Positions 16,178 through 24,722 of a stretch of DNA of 64,000 nt are shown in pieces. The translations under genes and the position numbers were made by a program. Origin of the DNA: [Clostridium] fimetarium. GTDB taxonomy: Bacteria > Bacillota > Clostridia > Lachnospirales > Lachnospiraceae. A model generated the notes under the pieces. It saw only the letters and a list, made by a program, of their open reading frames with translations, made no database searches and was not told the origin of the DNA. The stretch covers positions 62,001 to 126,000 of the forward strand of contig NZ_FOJI01000007.1 in assembly GCF_900111235.1 (NCBI RefSeq). Direction: 5' to 3'. The first letter of the stretch is position 1. Every line of letters starts with the position of its first letter.

Positions 16178-17848
16178 TTATAATAAATAGTTTGCTGCAA
16201 TTTCGTTAATCAGGCTTATAATATTGCTTCTGCTAATGACTTGATTATCAAAAGTAATCAATGAAAAATAATCTATGCAACATTTTTTACATTCTATTAT
16301 GACTTCATTCCAGTCATTTTCTTTTAAAAGATTTATCTTTAACAGCATGAATGTCTTATGACAGGCTATAACATAGAGATGAAAGCGTGTTAAGTCATCC
16401 AGATTTTCGAGGGTGTTGATTAGTTCTATAAATCCTTTTAATTGTAATAATCTTGATTCTTTTGTCTGGTATTCATATTGACCTGATAATGTAGTTGAGT
16501 CAGAGTATAAGCAGGAATCCCCACATATAAAAAGCGGAGTGATATCGCTTATAAAGTCATAATGATTGCAAAGATACATATCAAGAAATTCATGCGGATA
16601 ATGTTTAAACGCTTCATTATTATTATAATTTTGATTAAAATAGAGGCTTAAATCCTCATTTATCACAGAACAATTGTATAGGATTCCTGACATATAGTTG
16701 TTGCGGAGAAAAAAATGTAATACGGCATTCTTACCAGCTTTAATATATGCATTTTGCAAACTATTTGGTGTATACCATCTAGTGTCTCCACTGCGAATAA
16801 CACCTATTTCGGGATGTTTTATGAGAAGACCAAGATAATGAGGAAGCGATGAAAGAACAGTATAATCTTCATCACTCATTAATAATGCATGGTTCGCATT
16901 TGACATTAACAGCACTTTCCAATAATTCCCGATGAATTCATGATTAAAATCAAAATGGTTATATGAGATACGGATGTCTTTAGAAGCAATTCTTTCAATA
17001 TTGAGATAATCCTCAGTTTCTATTGTACTGCCGTTATTGGATATAACAAATTCAATTTCAGTATCATATGTACTTGTAGTTAATTGTTGAACTTTTTCAA
17101 GAGCCAGATGGCCTCTATTGTATGTGGGTATACAAATACTCAAGATTGGTTTGTAAGCATGTTTGCATGCTATACGCTGATTGTGTATTTCTAATATAGA
17201 TTGCTTTATCATGTCTATATCGACGTCAGGTGAATCACATAAGATGCTTTGTGGGATAGGTGCATTTACATTATATGAAAGGCTAGATAAAAAATCAGTA
17301 AAGGATGAATACAGTATGAACGCATGCGTTTTATTATAATATTTACGGATAACGGGTAATGATAAAATTGAGGCAAAAGCAAGAAGGCTATAGGTGTCTC
17401 CGGGTATCACATAAATACTACCATATCTGTTGCAATCAAAAACATCTTTCATCAAGGAAATATTCCATTCATGATAAATTAGAGTTGGCTCATAAAGTAC
17501 TTTGAAATCGTCTTCTGATGAAGGAGACAGGGAAAAATCCAAAGGACCATTTATAAGGTTGTTGATTTTATCATAATAAAAGCAAGTATTCTCGTCTAAT
17601 GGAATAAACAGAAATGGCAATTGGTCATATGGAGGCATCTCTATGGATATTTGGAAATGATTGATATTATTAACGTAATTATTTTGAAATGTTTCTGCTT
17701 GAGATGACCAGAATTTCAAGTCTAACAGATTTAATATTTCTTCTTGATTGAAGTTGTTATTATAGCACTCCATGAGTATGAAAATACTAGAAGCTGTGTC
17801 TGATGATAACGAATTTAATCCTTGTTGGTAACGTGCTTCGTAATTCAT
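16178..17848 (-). CDS. GT2-type glycosyltransferase with an uncharacterised N-terminal domain
   Basis: 556 residues. The C-terminal half, from about residue 236, is a family 2 glycosyltransferase fold: LSICIPTYNRG, VISNNGSTIETEDYL, and a DxD-equivalent region at LLMSDEDY. The first 230 residues are not recognised; they contain IYVIPGDTYSLLAFA, a Rossmann-like stretch that could be a second transferase-related domain. It is cytoplasmic with no membrane span. It lies back to back with the surface glycoprotein locus and may extend or branch the glycan made there. A perfect 10-base inverted repeat (17869-17878 with 17888-17897) lies in its leader. Confidence 0.75.
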   Translation of the reverse strand: MNYEARYQQGLNSLSSDTASSIFILMECYNNNFNQEEILNLLDLKFWSSQAETFQNNYVNNINHFQISIEMPPYDQLPFLFIPLDENTCFYYDKINNLINGPLDFSLSPSSEDDFKVLYEPTLIYHEWNISLMKDVFDCNRYGSIYVIPGDTYSLLAFASILSLPVIRKYYNKTHAFILYSSFTDFLSSLSYNVNAPIPQSILCDSPDVDIDMIKQSILEIHNQRIACKHAYKPILSICIPTYNRGHLALEKVQQLTTSTYDTEIEFVISNNGSTIETEDYLNIERIASKDIRISYNHFDFNHEFIGNYWKVLLMSNANHALLMSDEDYTVLSSLPHYLGLLIKHPEIGVIRSGDTRWYTPNSLQNAYIKAGKNAVLHFFLRNNYMSGILYNCSVINEDLSLYFNQNYNNNEAFKHYPHEFLDMYLCNHYDFISDITPLFICGDSCLYSDSTTLSGQYEYQTKESRLLQLKGFIELINTLENLDDLTRFHLYVIACHKTFMLLKINLLKENDWNEVIIECKKCCIDYFSLITFDNQVISRSNIISLINEIAANYLL

Positions 17849-18083
17849 AATGACCTCTTTGATAAACCAAGATTAATATTGTGATATTATTAATCTTTAT
17901 TCGTGAGGTATGTAACATATGTCTTATTAGACCATAAAATGATAGTTCGAAATAATATTTCATACTATAGACAAGATTAGATACCGTGACTAAATTCGAT
18001 TCCGAATTGTCACATTATGCAATATTATTACATAATATATATATGAAATATCGATTTTGAAAATTTATTGAGGAGGCCCTATT
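17849..18083. promoter_or_regulatory. Divergent control region with a sigmaK-like promoter
   Basis: Besides the leader repeat of the minus-strand gene, it holds an inverted repeat at 17986-18013 (GTGAC/GTCAC outside, ATTCG/CGAAT inside). From 18012, AC, a 17-base gap and CATAATATA (18031-18039) match the sigmaK pattern AC-N16-17-CATAnnnTA. Transcription would then start near 18046, 38 bases before the ATG at 18084 with its AGGAGG site (18071-18076). In AT-rich DNA this pattern can occur by chance. Confidence 0.5.
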
Positions 18084-18371
18084 ATGGCTAATTATAAACC
18101 AGTGGCAAAATATATACTTGCAGCGTCAACTCACCAGGGAACCATCTTTCCTGCAAATCTTTCAACAGTACCATGGAGTATGCTGATATTACTTGGTACA
18201 GCAAGGCATAATGCTTCTATTTTACCCAGCGGTGGAGTATTAGTATGGGAAAATCATACTACTGCTTCAGGTTACACACCAAATCATGAGACTTTTGGAG
18301 ATGTACATGGTAGGTATGGTGTGACTGTAAGATCAGATGTCGATCTTGTTATTAAGTACTTCGGCAAATAA
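18084..18371 (+). CDS. Small beta-rich protein of unknown function, first gene of the glycoprotein locus
   Basis: 95 residues with no signal peptide, no membrane span and no Cys. The sequence alternates short hydrophobic strands with Ser/Thr/Asn/Gly-rich turns (ILAASTHQGTIFPANLST, ENHTTASGYTP), suggesting a compact beta structure. I do not recognise a family. Being first in the operon, with an optimal AGGAGG site and followed by a strong stem-loop, it is probably made in larger amounts than the downstream genes, as expected for a structural component. A coat or exosporium-type spore protein is one possibility, if the sigmaK-like promoter is real. Confidence 0.7.
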   Translation: MANYKPVAKYILAASTHQGTIFPANLSTVPWSMLILLGTARHNASILPSGGVLVWENHTTASGYTPNHETFGDVHGRYGVTVRSDVDLVIKYFGK

Positions 18372-18385
18372 TTTTTGATTAATAG

Positions 18386-18420
18386 AAACTTATCTTATGC
18401 ATGATGTATAAGATAAGTTT
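18386..18420 (+). terminator. Thirteen-pair stem-loop between the first and second genes
   Basis: AAACTTATCTTAT (18386-18398) pairs perfectly with ATAAGATAAGTTT (18408-18420), loop nine bases. The tail is only TTTCTT, so it is likely a partial terminator or RNA-processing stem. Confidence 0.65.
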
Positions 18421-18458
18421 CTTAAAATAGATTATGATTTCAACTAGGAGGCTAAGTG

Positions 18459-18752
18459 ATGTTACCTAGAATTATTCTGACAGGCTGTCAGATCATTTGT
18501 TCTGGAATTGTTACACTAGATGTTACCCTATCAGTAAATGCATTCATTTTTATAGCAGGTATTGTATATGATCCATCAGAACATCCGTTGCCAGACGCTG
18601 CAGTTGTAGTGTACATAATAGATAATACTACGACGCCACCAACGGAAAAAAGATTAGGAGTTACCTTTACGGTTGCAGATGGTTCCTATGGTATATCTCT
18701 GCCTAGAGTTAAGTACAAAGAATATAAATTGGTAGCTTATTCACCAGGATAA
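18459..18752 (+). CDS. Small carboxypeptidase-regulatory-like (beta-sandwich) protein A
   Basis: 97 residues from ATG 18459, seven bases after AGGAGG (GTG 18456 is also possible). The C-terminal 65 residues show the pattern IAGIVYDPSEHPLPDAAVVV, then GVTFTVADGSYGISLP and YKLVAYSPG. This is the carboxypeptidase-regulatory-like/transthyretin-type beta sandwich, usually found as modules of cell-surface proteins. Here it stands alone, with an N-terminal hydrophobic strand-like stretch but no clear signal peptide. Three related genes lie at 20988, 21311 and 21622. Role unknown; structural or glycan acceptor roles are guesses. Confidence 0.72.
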   Translation: MLPRIILTGCQIICSGIVTLDVTLSVNAFIFIAGIVYDPSEHPLPDAAVVVYIIDNTTTPPTEKRLGVTFTVADGSYGISLPRVKYKEYKLVAYSPG

Positions 18753-18790
18753 TATATATGGTTTTCTAAATAGAGGTCTTGGAGGTCGTA

Positions 18791-20431
18791 ATGAAAGAGT
18801 ATAAAAAAGAGATTAATAAGTTAACAGATACGCTGGATGATTTGAAATTTGATTCAAAGATTTTTATATTTGGAATTGGTACTGGAGAATATATCGAAGA
18901 ACTTAAAAAATTAATCTGTGTAGAGAATAAGGTGGTTATTTTTGAACCTAATAAAGCTATATACGAAAAGTACAATCCCAATATTGCCGATAATATTAAA
19001 CTCCTATTATTTGATGAAATACAGGTTAAAAAGATATTAAATAGTAGCATCTATTTCGAAAACATTGATAACATATATTTTTATGCATTTGGAGACTATA
19101 GCAAGGTCTATAAAAAAGAATATGATTGCATGATTGAGTATTTGGATTGGGCGTTAATTAGTGCATCTGCACATATTAGTTTAGCAAAACGTTTTAAAAA
19201 AATATTTGCCCAGAACATGATAGCAAATATTAAGATATTAAATGAATGTACTCCGATAGACCATTATAAGTTTGCAAACTTAAATGTACCAGCGATTATC
19301 GTATCAGGGGGACCTTCCTTAGATCAGAATATAAAAGATATGCTTCAATATAAAGAAAAAGTTAAGAAGTGTTTTATTATTGCAGGGAACAGAACGGTAG
19401 GAGCATTGATGAAAAATGATATTATGCCGGATATGATTGTATCCATAGATCCGGTAGATGCGAATTATGATATGATGAAAGATTATTTGGATTTAAAGGT
19501 ACCCTTGGTTTTCTACGAGTACAGTAATCGGTATTTGGTAAAAAATTATAAAGGGGATAAAATCTATATACCACTGCTATTTTCCCAGACAATTGAAGAA
19601 CTCAATCAATTAAAAGGTGTTTACAGTGGAGGATCTGTAGCACATACATGTATTGATATCGCAAATATGATAGGCTGTTCACCTATTTTGCTTGTTGGTC
19701 AGGACCTAGCTTATACTTATGAAAAACATCATGCGGATTGCGCTTTTTATGATTATGATAAAACTTTAAATTATCAATCACAGATCAAGGTAAAAGATAT
19801 CAATGGGGAACAGGTAAACACTTCACTGTCTTTGGAAAACTATAAAAAATCTCTGGAACAATATATTGATATGTATAAAGATAAAGAGCGAATCAAATTT
19901 ATTAACTGTTCTTACGGTGCTGAAATTAAAGGTGCACCGCATCAGGAGCTTAAAAAAATATTTCAACGAAATATATTTGATAATATAAAAACCAAATGTA
20001 TTCCTAATAAAGCAATCAATATCGATAGTAAAGAAACGATAAATAATATTTTGGATTACCTTGATGCGTGCCTGGAAAAGGCGGAGCAAGGACAGGAGTT
20101 ATGTGAAATAATTATAGAGGAAAATAACGATAAATCTTTGGTAGAGGTAGATGCTCAGGATATAGATTTACAAAGAATCTTATATATTCTTGATATTATA
20201 AAGGACTTTGAAAACGCTCCCAATAGTAAATATTTAGGAGGATATTTTATCTTGTTTGTATTTGAAATGAAAGAAAAAATATTCCTTATATATGCGAAAG
20301 ATTATGAGAAACAGACATCTGATCTACAGCATCAGATAAGAAAGTTTAAGATTTATTTTGAGAAAATGAAAGAAATGTTAGCTGAAGTAAAAAAAGTTAT
20401 GCAAGAGACGGTACAGGAATTCTATGAATAG
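18791..20431 (+). CDS. Maf/DUF115-type protein glycosyltransferase
   Basis: 546 residues from ATG 18791, after GGAGG. The central region has the DUF115 (MptE-like, motility accessory factor) signature: NVPAIIVSGGPSLDQNI, FIIAGNRTVGALMKNDIMPD and MIVSIDP, followed by VGQDLAYT. Maf proteins are implicated in attaching nonulosonic acids such as pseudaminic or legionaminic acid to Ser/Thr of flagellins. No flagellin gene is nearby, so the acceptor here is probably another surface protein, perhaps the Ser-rich repeat protein encoded next. The legionaminic pathway downstream would supply the donor sugar. Confidence 0.85.
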   Translation: MKEYKKEINKLTDTLDDLKFDSKIFIFGIGTGEYIEELKKLICVENKVVIFEPNKAIYEKYNPNIADNIKLLLFDEIQVKKILNSSIYFENIDNIYFYAFGDYSKVYKKEYDCMIEYLDWALISASAHISLAKRFKKIFAQNMIANIKILNECTPIDHYKFANLNVPAIIVSGGPSLDQNIKDMLQYKEKVKKCFIIAGNRTVGALMKNDIMPDMIVSIDPVDANYDMMKDYLDLKVPLVFYEYSNRYLVKNYKGDKIYIPLLFSQTIEELNQLKGVYSGGSVAHTCIDIANMIGCSPILLVGQDLAYTYEKHHADCAFYDYDKTLNYQSQIKVKDINGEQVNTSLSLENYKKSLEQYIDMYKDKERIKFINCSYGAEIKGAPHQELKKIFQRNIFDNIKTKCIPNKAINIDSKETINNILDYLDACLEKAEQGQELCEIIIEENNDKSLVEVDAQDIDLQRILYILDIIKDFENAPNSKYLGGYFILFVFEMKEKIFLIYAKDYEKQTSDLQHQIRKFKIYFEKMKEMLAEVKKVMQETVQEFYE

Positions 20432-20473
20432 CATATAGTGTAGTAAAATAATAATTCTGGGTTGGAGGAAATT

Positions 20474-21031
20474 ATGGAAATTAATAATAAAGACTATAAA
20501 GAAGTAAAAATAAAAAAGATGGTAGTAGACGGGAAAGAACTGGAAGGAAATATTATATATGCTGAAGATACAAAGGATAAACAGGAACTGCATGTAACTA
20601 TTTATACGCAAGAAAGTGACGAGCAGCTAGGTGAAGCACAGGAAAGCGAAACACAGGAAAGCGTTGCACAAGAAAGTAAAATACAGGAAAGTGAACCACA
20701 GGAAAGCGAAACAATGGAAAGCGACGCACAAGAAAGTGAACCACAGGAAAGTGATGCACAGGAAAGCGACGCACAAGAAAGTGAACCACAGGAAAGTGAT
20801 GCACAGGAAAGTGATGCACAGGAAAGTGATGCACAAGAAAGTGAACCACAGGAAAGTGTTGCACAAGAAAGTGAACCACAGGAAAGTGAACCACAGGAAA
20901 GTGAACCGCAGGAAAGTGATGCACAGTATATTGACACACAAGACATTTATACAGATCAAAAAAAAGGAAGGAGATTCAAATTTATATATGAATGGTTCCA
21001 AAACGTCATCGTTCATAATAGAAGGAGCTAG
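20474..21031 (+). CDS. Ser-rich pentapeptide (QES) repeat protein
   Basis: 185 residues from ATG 20474, after GGAGG. An N-terminal domain of about 50 residues (KDYKEVKIKKMVVDGKELEG, predicted beta-rich) is followed by about 20 copies of a five-residue unit, E-S-[DEV]-[APT]-Q, and a basic C-terminal tail (DQKKGRRFKFIYEWF). The repeat is strongly acidic and has one Ser per unit in a fixed position, a natural array for O-glycosylation by the Maf-type enzyme encoded just before. No signal peptide is seen. The 3' end overlaps the next gene by 44 bases. Function is unknown. Confidence 0.75.
   Translation: MEINNKDYKEVKIKKMVVDGKELEGNIIYAEDTKDKQELHVTIYTQESDEQLGEAQESETQESVAQESKIQESEPQESETMESDAQESEPQESDAQESDAQESEPQESDAQESDAQESDAQESEPQESVAQESEPQESEPQESEPQESDAQYIDTQDIYTDQKKGRRFKFIYEWFQNVIVHNRRS
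20633..20926 (+). repeat. 15-base tandem repeat array inside the QES gene
   Basis: About 20 units of the type GAAAGTGATGCACAG, differing mainly at bases that switch Asp-Ala to Glu-Pro. Unit length is a multiple of three, so copy-number change would alter length without shifting frame. It produces long spurious open frames on both strands. Confidence 0.9.
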
Positions 21032-21314
21032 ACTTCAACATTCTAAAAATAATCATTTTAACATTAAATTAGACAATTTAAAATTTCAAATTATAAAGGG
21101 AACTATTTATAATCAAAAAAAAGAGCGATGTGAAGGTGCTGTTGTTCAAGTAGTTCAAATCAGTTGTAGGGATAAATCAAAATGTTTACTCGGATATGTG
21201 TTTACCGACGAAAATGGAGAATATATATTTGCGCTTGAAGCAAAGTCTTGCATGATCTATGAACTAGCAATATATGCACCACTTATTGATGCGAAATGGA
21301 GGAACTTCAGTTGA
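20988..21314 (+). CDS. Small carboxypeptidase-regulatory-like protein B
   Basis: 108 residues from ATG 20988; GGAAGGAGA lies 13 bases upstream, a little far. The core repeats the pattern of the gene at 18459: IIKGTIYNQKKERCEGAVVQ, then LGYVFTDENGEYIFAL and YELAIYAPLI. The reading frame continues upstream through the QES repeats in a meaningless Lys/His-rich phase, which I exclude. The start lies inside the 3' end of the QES gene and the stop overlaps the next start (TTGA), so translation is probably coupled. Confidence 0.7.
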   Translation: MNGSKTSSFIIEGARLQHSKNNHFNIKLDNLKFQIIKGTIYNQKKERCEGAVVQVVQISCRDKSKCLLGYVFTDENGEYIFALEAKSCMIYELAIYAPLIDAKWRNFS

Positions 21315-21610
21315 GCTATTATACTGAGATAATTGTAACGCCAAAGGATTTGGTTAATCGAACGATTTTGCAAGCAAATATCACAGTTCAAAGATCAAAT
21401 GATGTTCTATTATCGGCTACTGTTTATAGCGCACAAAGTAAACCGCTGGAGGGCGCAGTCGTGCAGGTGATTAAAATTTGCGGGAGAAATAGAATTAATA
21501 TAGGCTATGTCATAACAAACCAAGATGGTGAATTTGCCATATCAGTAAAGAAAAGTAATTTGATCAAATATGAACTGGATATTTATGGACCTTTAATAGA
21601 GGCTGAATAA
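21311..21610 (+). CDS. Small carboxypeptidase-regulatory-like protein C
   Basis: 99 residues from TTG 21311, chosen because GGAGGA lies seven bases upstream and the codon overlaps the previous stop; ATG 21296 has no site. The core reads LLSATVYSAQSKPLEGAVVQ, then IGYVITNQDGEFAISV and YELDIYGPLIE, close to protein B in both the strand pattern and the ending. The first 35 residues (YYTEIIVTPKDLVNRTILQA) form an extra strand-rich extension. Likely the product of a tandem duplication with B. Function unknown. Confidence 0.72.
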   Translation: MSYYTEIIVTPKDLVNRTILQANITVQRSNDVLLSATVYSAQSKPLEGAVVQVIKICGRNRINIGYVITNQDGEFAISVKKSNLIKYELDIYGPLIEAE

Positions 21611-21621
21611 GGGCGACAGTT

Positions 21622-21882
21622 ATGGAACAGGAACATAATGAATATTATATAGAAAAAGTTTTGATTCATGGATATATTCACTATAAGGAAGGTGGCCCGG
21701 TACAGGGAGCAATTGTTATTTTAGAGAAAATTCCTAGTGAATATAATGAAGAGTTACAGGAGGAACAAAAACAAGTTATCTATCTTGCTAATACCGTAAC
21801 CAGTAGTAATGGAGAGTTTTGTTTCTTTGTAACAGACAGAACCAGTTATTATAAAATTAAAGTTTTTGATAACAATAATTGA
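21622..21882 (+). CDS. Small carboxypeptidase-regulatory-like protein D
   Basis: 86 residues. The module pattern is again visible: VLIHGYIHYKEGGPVQGAIV, then NTVTSSNGEFCFFVTD and YYKIKVFDNN. It has lost the Y-x-P ending of A-C. Eleven bases separate it from gene C. It is the last of the four related small genes before the sugar pathway. Alone, short and without a signal peptide, it is unlike the usual multi-domain surface proteins that carry this fold. Confidence 0.68.
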   Translation: MEQEHNEYYIEKVLIHGYIHYKEGGPVQGAIVILEKIPSEYNEELQEEQKQVIYLANTVTSSNGEFCFFVTDRTSYYKIKVFDNNN

Positions 21883-21893
21883 TGATTGGAATC

Positions 21894-21914
21894 GTGGCTT
21901 GCGAACTAAGTCAC
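21894..21914 (+). repeat. Leader hairpin before legB
   Basis: GTGGCTT (21894-21900) pairs with AAGTCAC (21908-21914) around GCGAACT, then CAGAAATGGGTAATAAA leads into ATG 21931. Same layout as the leaders at 1500, 36575 and 49599. Confidence 0.6.
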
Positions 21915-21930
21915 AGAAATGGGTAATAAA

Positions 21931-22911
21931 ATGAAAAAAGTTCTGGTTACAGGAGCGGATGGATTTATAGGCAGTCATTTGACGGAAGCCTTGGTTAAAG
22001 AAGGTTATGATGTAAGAGCACTTACCTTTTATAATTCTTTCAATTCATGGGGATGGCTGGATTCGCTGCCTAACGACATAAAAAAGCAGATTGATATTCG
22101 ATGTGGGGATATCAGAGACCCAAATGGTGTAAGAACTATAATGGAAGATGTTGAATCTGTATTTCATCTTGCAGCATTAATTGCAATACCTTTTAGTTAT
22201 CATTCTCCAGATTCTTATGTAGATACAAATATAAAGGGTACCTTAAATGTTTTGCAGGCGGCTAGGGACTTGGATACAGGTAGGGTTTTAATTGCCTCTT
22301 CTTCTGAGGTCTATGGCAGTGCCCAATATGTTCCCATGGACGAGAAACATCCTTTTCAAGGACAGTCTCCCTATTCTGCGACTAAAATAGGAGCCGATAG
22401 ATTAGCCGAATCATTTTATAAAAGCTTCTCACTTCCGGTTACCATTGTGCGTCCATTTAATACTTATGGACCGAGACAATCCGCAAGAGCTGTAATCCCA
22501 ACGATTATCAGTCAGCTATTATCAGGAATAGAGGAGATACGTCTTGGAAGCTTAACCCCCACCAGAGATTTTAATTATGTGAAAGATACCGTTAAAGGAT
22601 TTATAGAGATAGAAAAATCAGATAATGCAATAGGGGAAGAAATTAATATTGCAAATCAAGAAGAAGTTTCGATTGGCGAGCTGGCTAAAGAACTTATTAA
22701 ACAGATTAATCCCAAAGCTAAAATAAAATGTGAAATGGAAAGAGTAAGACCTGGTAAAAGCGAAGTTACGAGGCTGATGGGTTCAAATCAAAAATTAAAA
22801 TTGCTTACTGATTGGAGTCCTGACTATTCTCTTAGTGAAGGATTAAAAGAGACAATTGACTGGATAAGTAGGAACTTAGACAAATATAAATCAGATATTT
22901 ATAACATCTAG
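21931..22911 (+). CDS. legB: NAD-dependent 4,6-dehydratase, legionaminic acid pathway
   Basis: 326 residues from ATG 21931; the frame also opens at 21919. Short-chain dehydrogenase features: GADGFIGSH (Gly-rich NAD loop), SSSEVYGSA, and the catalytic Y-x3-K in SPYSATK. The combination with RPFNTYGPRQSARAVIP matches LegB-type GDP/UDP-GlcNAc 4,6-dehydratases, which make the 4-keto-6-deoxy sugar that starts legionaminic acid synthesis. The genes for later steps follow, and the CBS-nucleotidyltransferase next door argues for the GDP-linked variant known from Campylobacter. Confidence 0.88.
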   Translation: MKKVLVTGADGFIGSHLTEALVKEGYDVRALTFYNSFNSWGWLDSLPNDIKKQIDIRCGDIRDPNGVRTIMEDVESVFHLAALIAIPFSYHSPDSYVDTNIKGTLNVLQAARDLDTGRVLIASSSEVYGSAQYVPMDEKHPFQGQSPYSATKIGADRLAESFYKSFSLPVTIVRPFNTYGPRQSARAVIPTIISQLLSGIEEIRLGSLTPTRDFNYVKDTVKGFIEIEKSDNAIGEEINIANQEEVSIGELAKELIKQINPKAKIKCEMERVRPGKSEVTRLMGSNQKLKLLTDWSPDYSLSEGLKETIDWISRNLDKYKSDIYNI

Positions 22912-23013
22912 TAATTGAGGTGATCCAATATAAAAACTGGTTCCGACATAAAGCATTAATACAAAAATTCCTCTGTTACTGGAAGTTTATAGCAATTTGA
23001 AAGAAGGATTGGT

Positions 23014-24060
23014 ATGGAAGTTAGCAGATTTTTCATCACGCAGGATATACCAATTAGGGAGGCAATAAGACAATTAGATGAGACAGCAAAAAAGATTCTT
23101 ATTGTTGTGGAAGATAAAAAGTTAATCGGTATTATTACAGATGGAGATGTTAGACGGTGGATATTAAAAAACGGAGATATTGCATTACCAGTCAGTTTGA
23201 TAATGAACACTACACCTGTATTTTTAAAGAAGGAAGACCGCAGCAAGGGATTAGAACTGATGCGAGCGAATAGTATTGAAGGGCTGCCACTAGTCAATGT
23301 CAGTAATGAGGTTGTTGATGTTTTATTTTGGAATGACATTAACGATCATCAAACTCATACTGATAGAATACCTCAAATCCCAGTTGTTATTATGGCCGGT
23401 GGAAAGGGAACAAGATTATATCCGTATACAAAAATCATTCCGAAACCGCTTATACCAGTTGGTGATATTCCAATCGTAGAAAGAATTATAAATAAATTTA
23501 TTGAATATGGATTCAAAGAATTTTACCTCACAATTAGTTATAAAAAAGAAATGATAAAGGCTTATTTCAATGGGGAGCTGCCGTATAAATTGCATTTATT
23601 GGAAGAGGATGAACCTATGGGAACAGCAGGGTCGCTTGCGCTTGTTGAAGGTAATGTCAAAGGCAGCTTTTTTGTTAGCAACTGTGATATTTTAGTGGAT
23701 ATTAATTATTCTGAGCTTCTTGTTCATCACAAAACACATCACCATAAACTGACCATTGTCACAGCGTTAAAAAGCTATGAGATACCTTATGGTGTAATTA
23801 CTTTAGGCAAAAACGGATGCATAGAAAAATTAAGTGAAAAACCTAAATATGAATTATTGGTTAATACAGGATTATATGTATTGGAAGCAGAACTGTTAAA
23901 ATATATTCCTCAAAATAAGCATTTTGATATGACTGATCTTATAAAAGAATGCATAAAAAATGGGGAGCAAGTTGGAGCATATCCGGTGATGGATAGTTCC
24001 TGGCTTGATATGGGGGAATTTAAGACGATGCAAAATATGGCAGAAAAATTTAAAATATGA
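23014..24060 (+). CDS. ptmE: CBS-domain nucleotidyltransferase (PtmE-like, GDP-sugar forming)
   Basis: 348 residues. A CBS pair (about 8-110, LIGIITDGDVRRWILKN) precedes a sugar-phosphate nucleotidyltransferase domain (about 123-345) with the signature VVIMAGGKGTRLYPYT and the KPLIPVGD-type segment. This fusion is characteristic of PtmE, the glucosamine-1-phosphate guanylyltransferase that feeds the GDP-linked legionaminic acid route. AAGGATTG supplies the ribosome binding site. The stop codon overlaps the next start (ATGA). The CBS pair may sense an adenine nucleotide. Confidence 0.87.
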   Translation: MEVSRFFITQDIPIREAIRQLDETAKKILIVVEDKKLIGIITDGDVRRWILKNGDIALPVSLIMNTTPVFLKKEDRSKGLELMRANSIEGLPLVNVSNEVVDVLFWNDINDHQTHTDRIPQIPVVIMAGGKGTRLYPYTKIIPKPLIPVGDIPIVERIINKFIEYGFKEFYLTISYKKEMIKAYFNGELPYKLHLLEEDEPMGTAGSLALVEGNVKGSFFVSNCDILVDINYSELLVHHKTHHHKLTIVTALKSYEIPYGVITLGKNGCIEKLSEKPKYELLVNTGLYVLEAELLKYIPQNKHFDMTDLIKECIKNGEQVGAYPVMDSSWLDMGEFKTMQNMAEKFKI

Positions 24061-24722
24061 AAAAGAAACTTGTACTCATTGGTGGCGGGGGTCATGCAGA
24101 GAGTATTATCGATTCTATAAATACTATGAAGTTATATAAGATTATAGGCATTATTGATAAGAAAGAAAAACTAGAAACCTGTGTTTTAGGGGTGAAAATC
24201 ATAGGAGAGGATAAAGACCTAGCGTATTATTTTAATAAAGGGGTAAAGAATGCTGTAATAGCGATAGGAAGCATAGGAAACATTGAATTAAGACTGAAAT
24301 TGTATGATATATGTAAAAATATAGGATATCAGTTTCCTAATATTATAGATAAAAGTGCAGTATTGTCTAATAATATAAAAATTGGTGAAGGAAACTTTAT
24401 TGGAAAAGGCACAATCATAAATGCAAATGTTCAGATTGGAAATGGTTGCATTATAAATACAGGATCAATCATTGAACATGATTGTATCATAGAAGACTTC
24501 GTCCATATAGCGACTGGAAGTGTGTTATGCGGGAGTGTTGTAATAAAAAAGCATACCCATATAGGAGCACATTCTACAATCCTTCAAAAGGTGACAATAG
24601 GGGAAGGTACTTTGATCGGAGCGGGAAGTTTAGTCTTAAAAGAAATTCCGTCCTATAAAATGGCATTTGGAAGTCCGGTTAAGGAGGTTAAAACATTTGC
24701 GCAAAGTTATGATAATTGCTGA
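24057..24722 (+). CDS. legH: NeuD/PglD-type sugar N-acetyltransferase
   Basis: 221 residues. An N-terminal Rossmann-like part (LVLIGGGGHAESIID) is followed by left-handed beta-helix hexapeptide repeats (about 100-205, e.g. IGEGNFIGKGTIINANVQIG), with the conserved catalytic His in IIEHDCIIED. In legionaminic pathways such an enzyme acetylates the C4 amino group of the sugar nucleotide (LegH). NeuD-like O-acetyltransferases look similar, so substrate is inferred from the neighbours. Overlaps both adjacent genes. Confidence 0.82.
   Translation: MKKKLVLIGGGGHAESIIDSINTMKLYKIIGIIDKKEKLETCVLGVKIIGEDKDLAYYFNKGVKNAVIAIGSIGNIELRLKLYDICKNIGYQFPNIIDKSAVLSNNIKIGEGNFIGKGTIINANVQIGNGCIINTGSIIEHDCIIEDFVHIATGSVLCGSVVIKKHTHIGAHSTILQKVTIGEGTLIGAGSLVLKEIPSYKMAFGSPVKEVKTFAQSYDNC

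Noticed and set aside
20598-21016. Long open frames on the opposite strand and in the second frame of the QES array (Leu/Phe/Cys- or Lys/His-rich)
   Set aside because: They are by-products of the 15-base repeat; no ribosome binding sites and no sensible composition.
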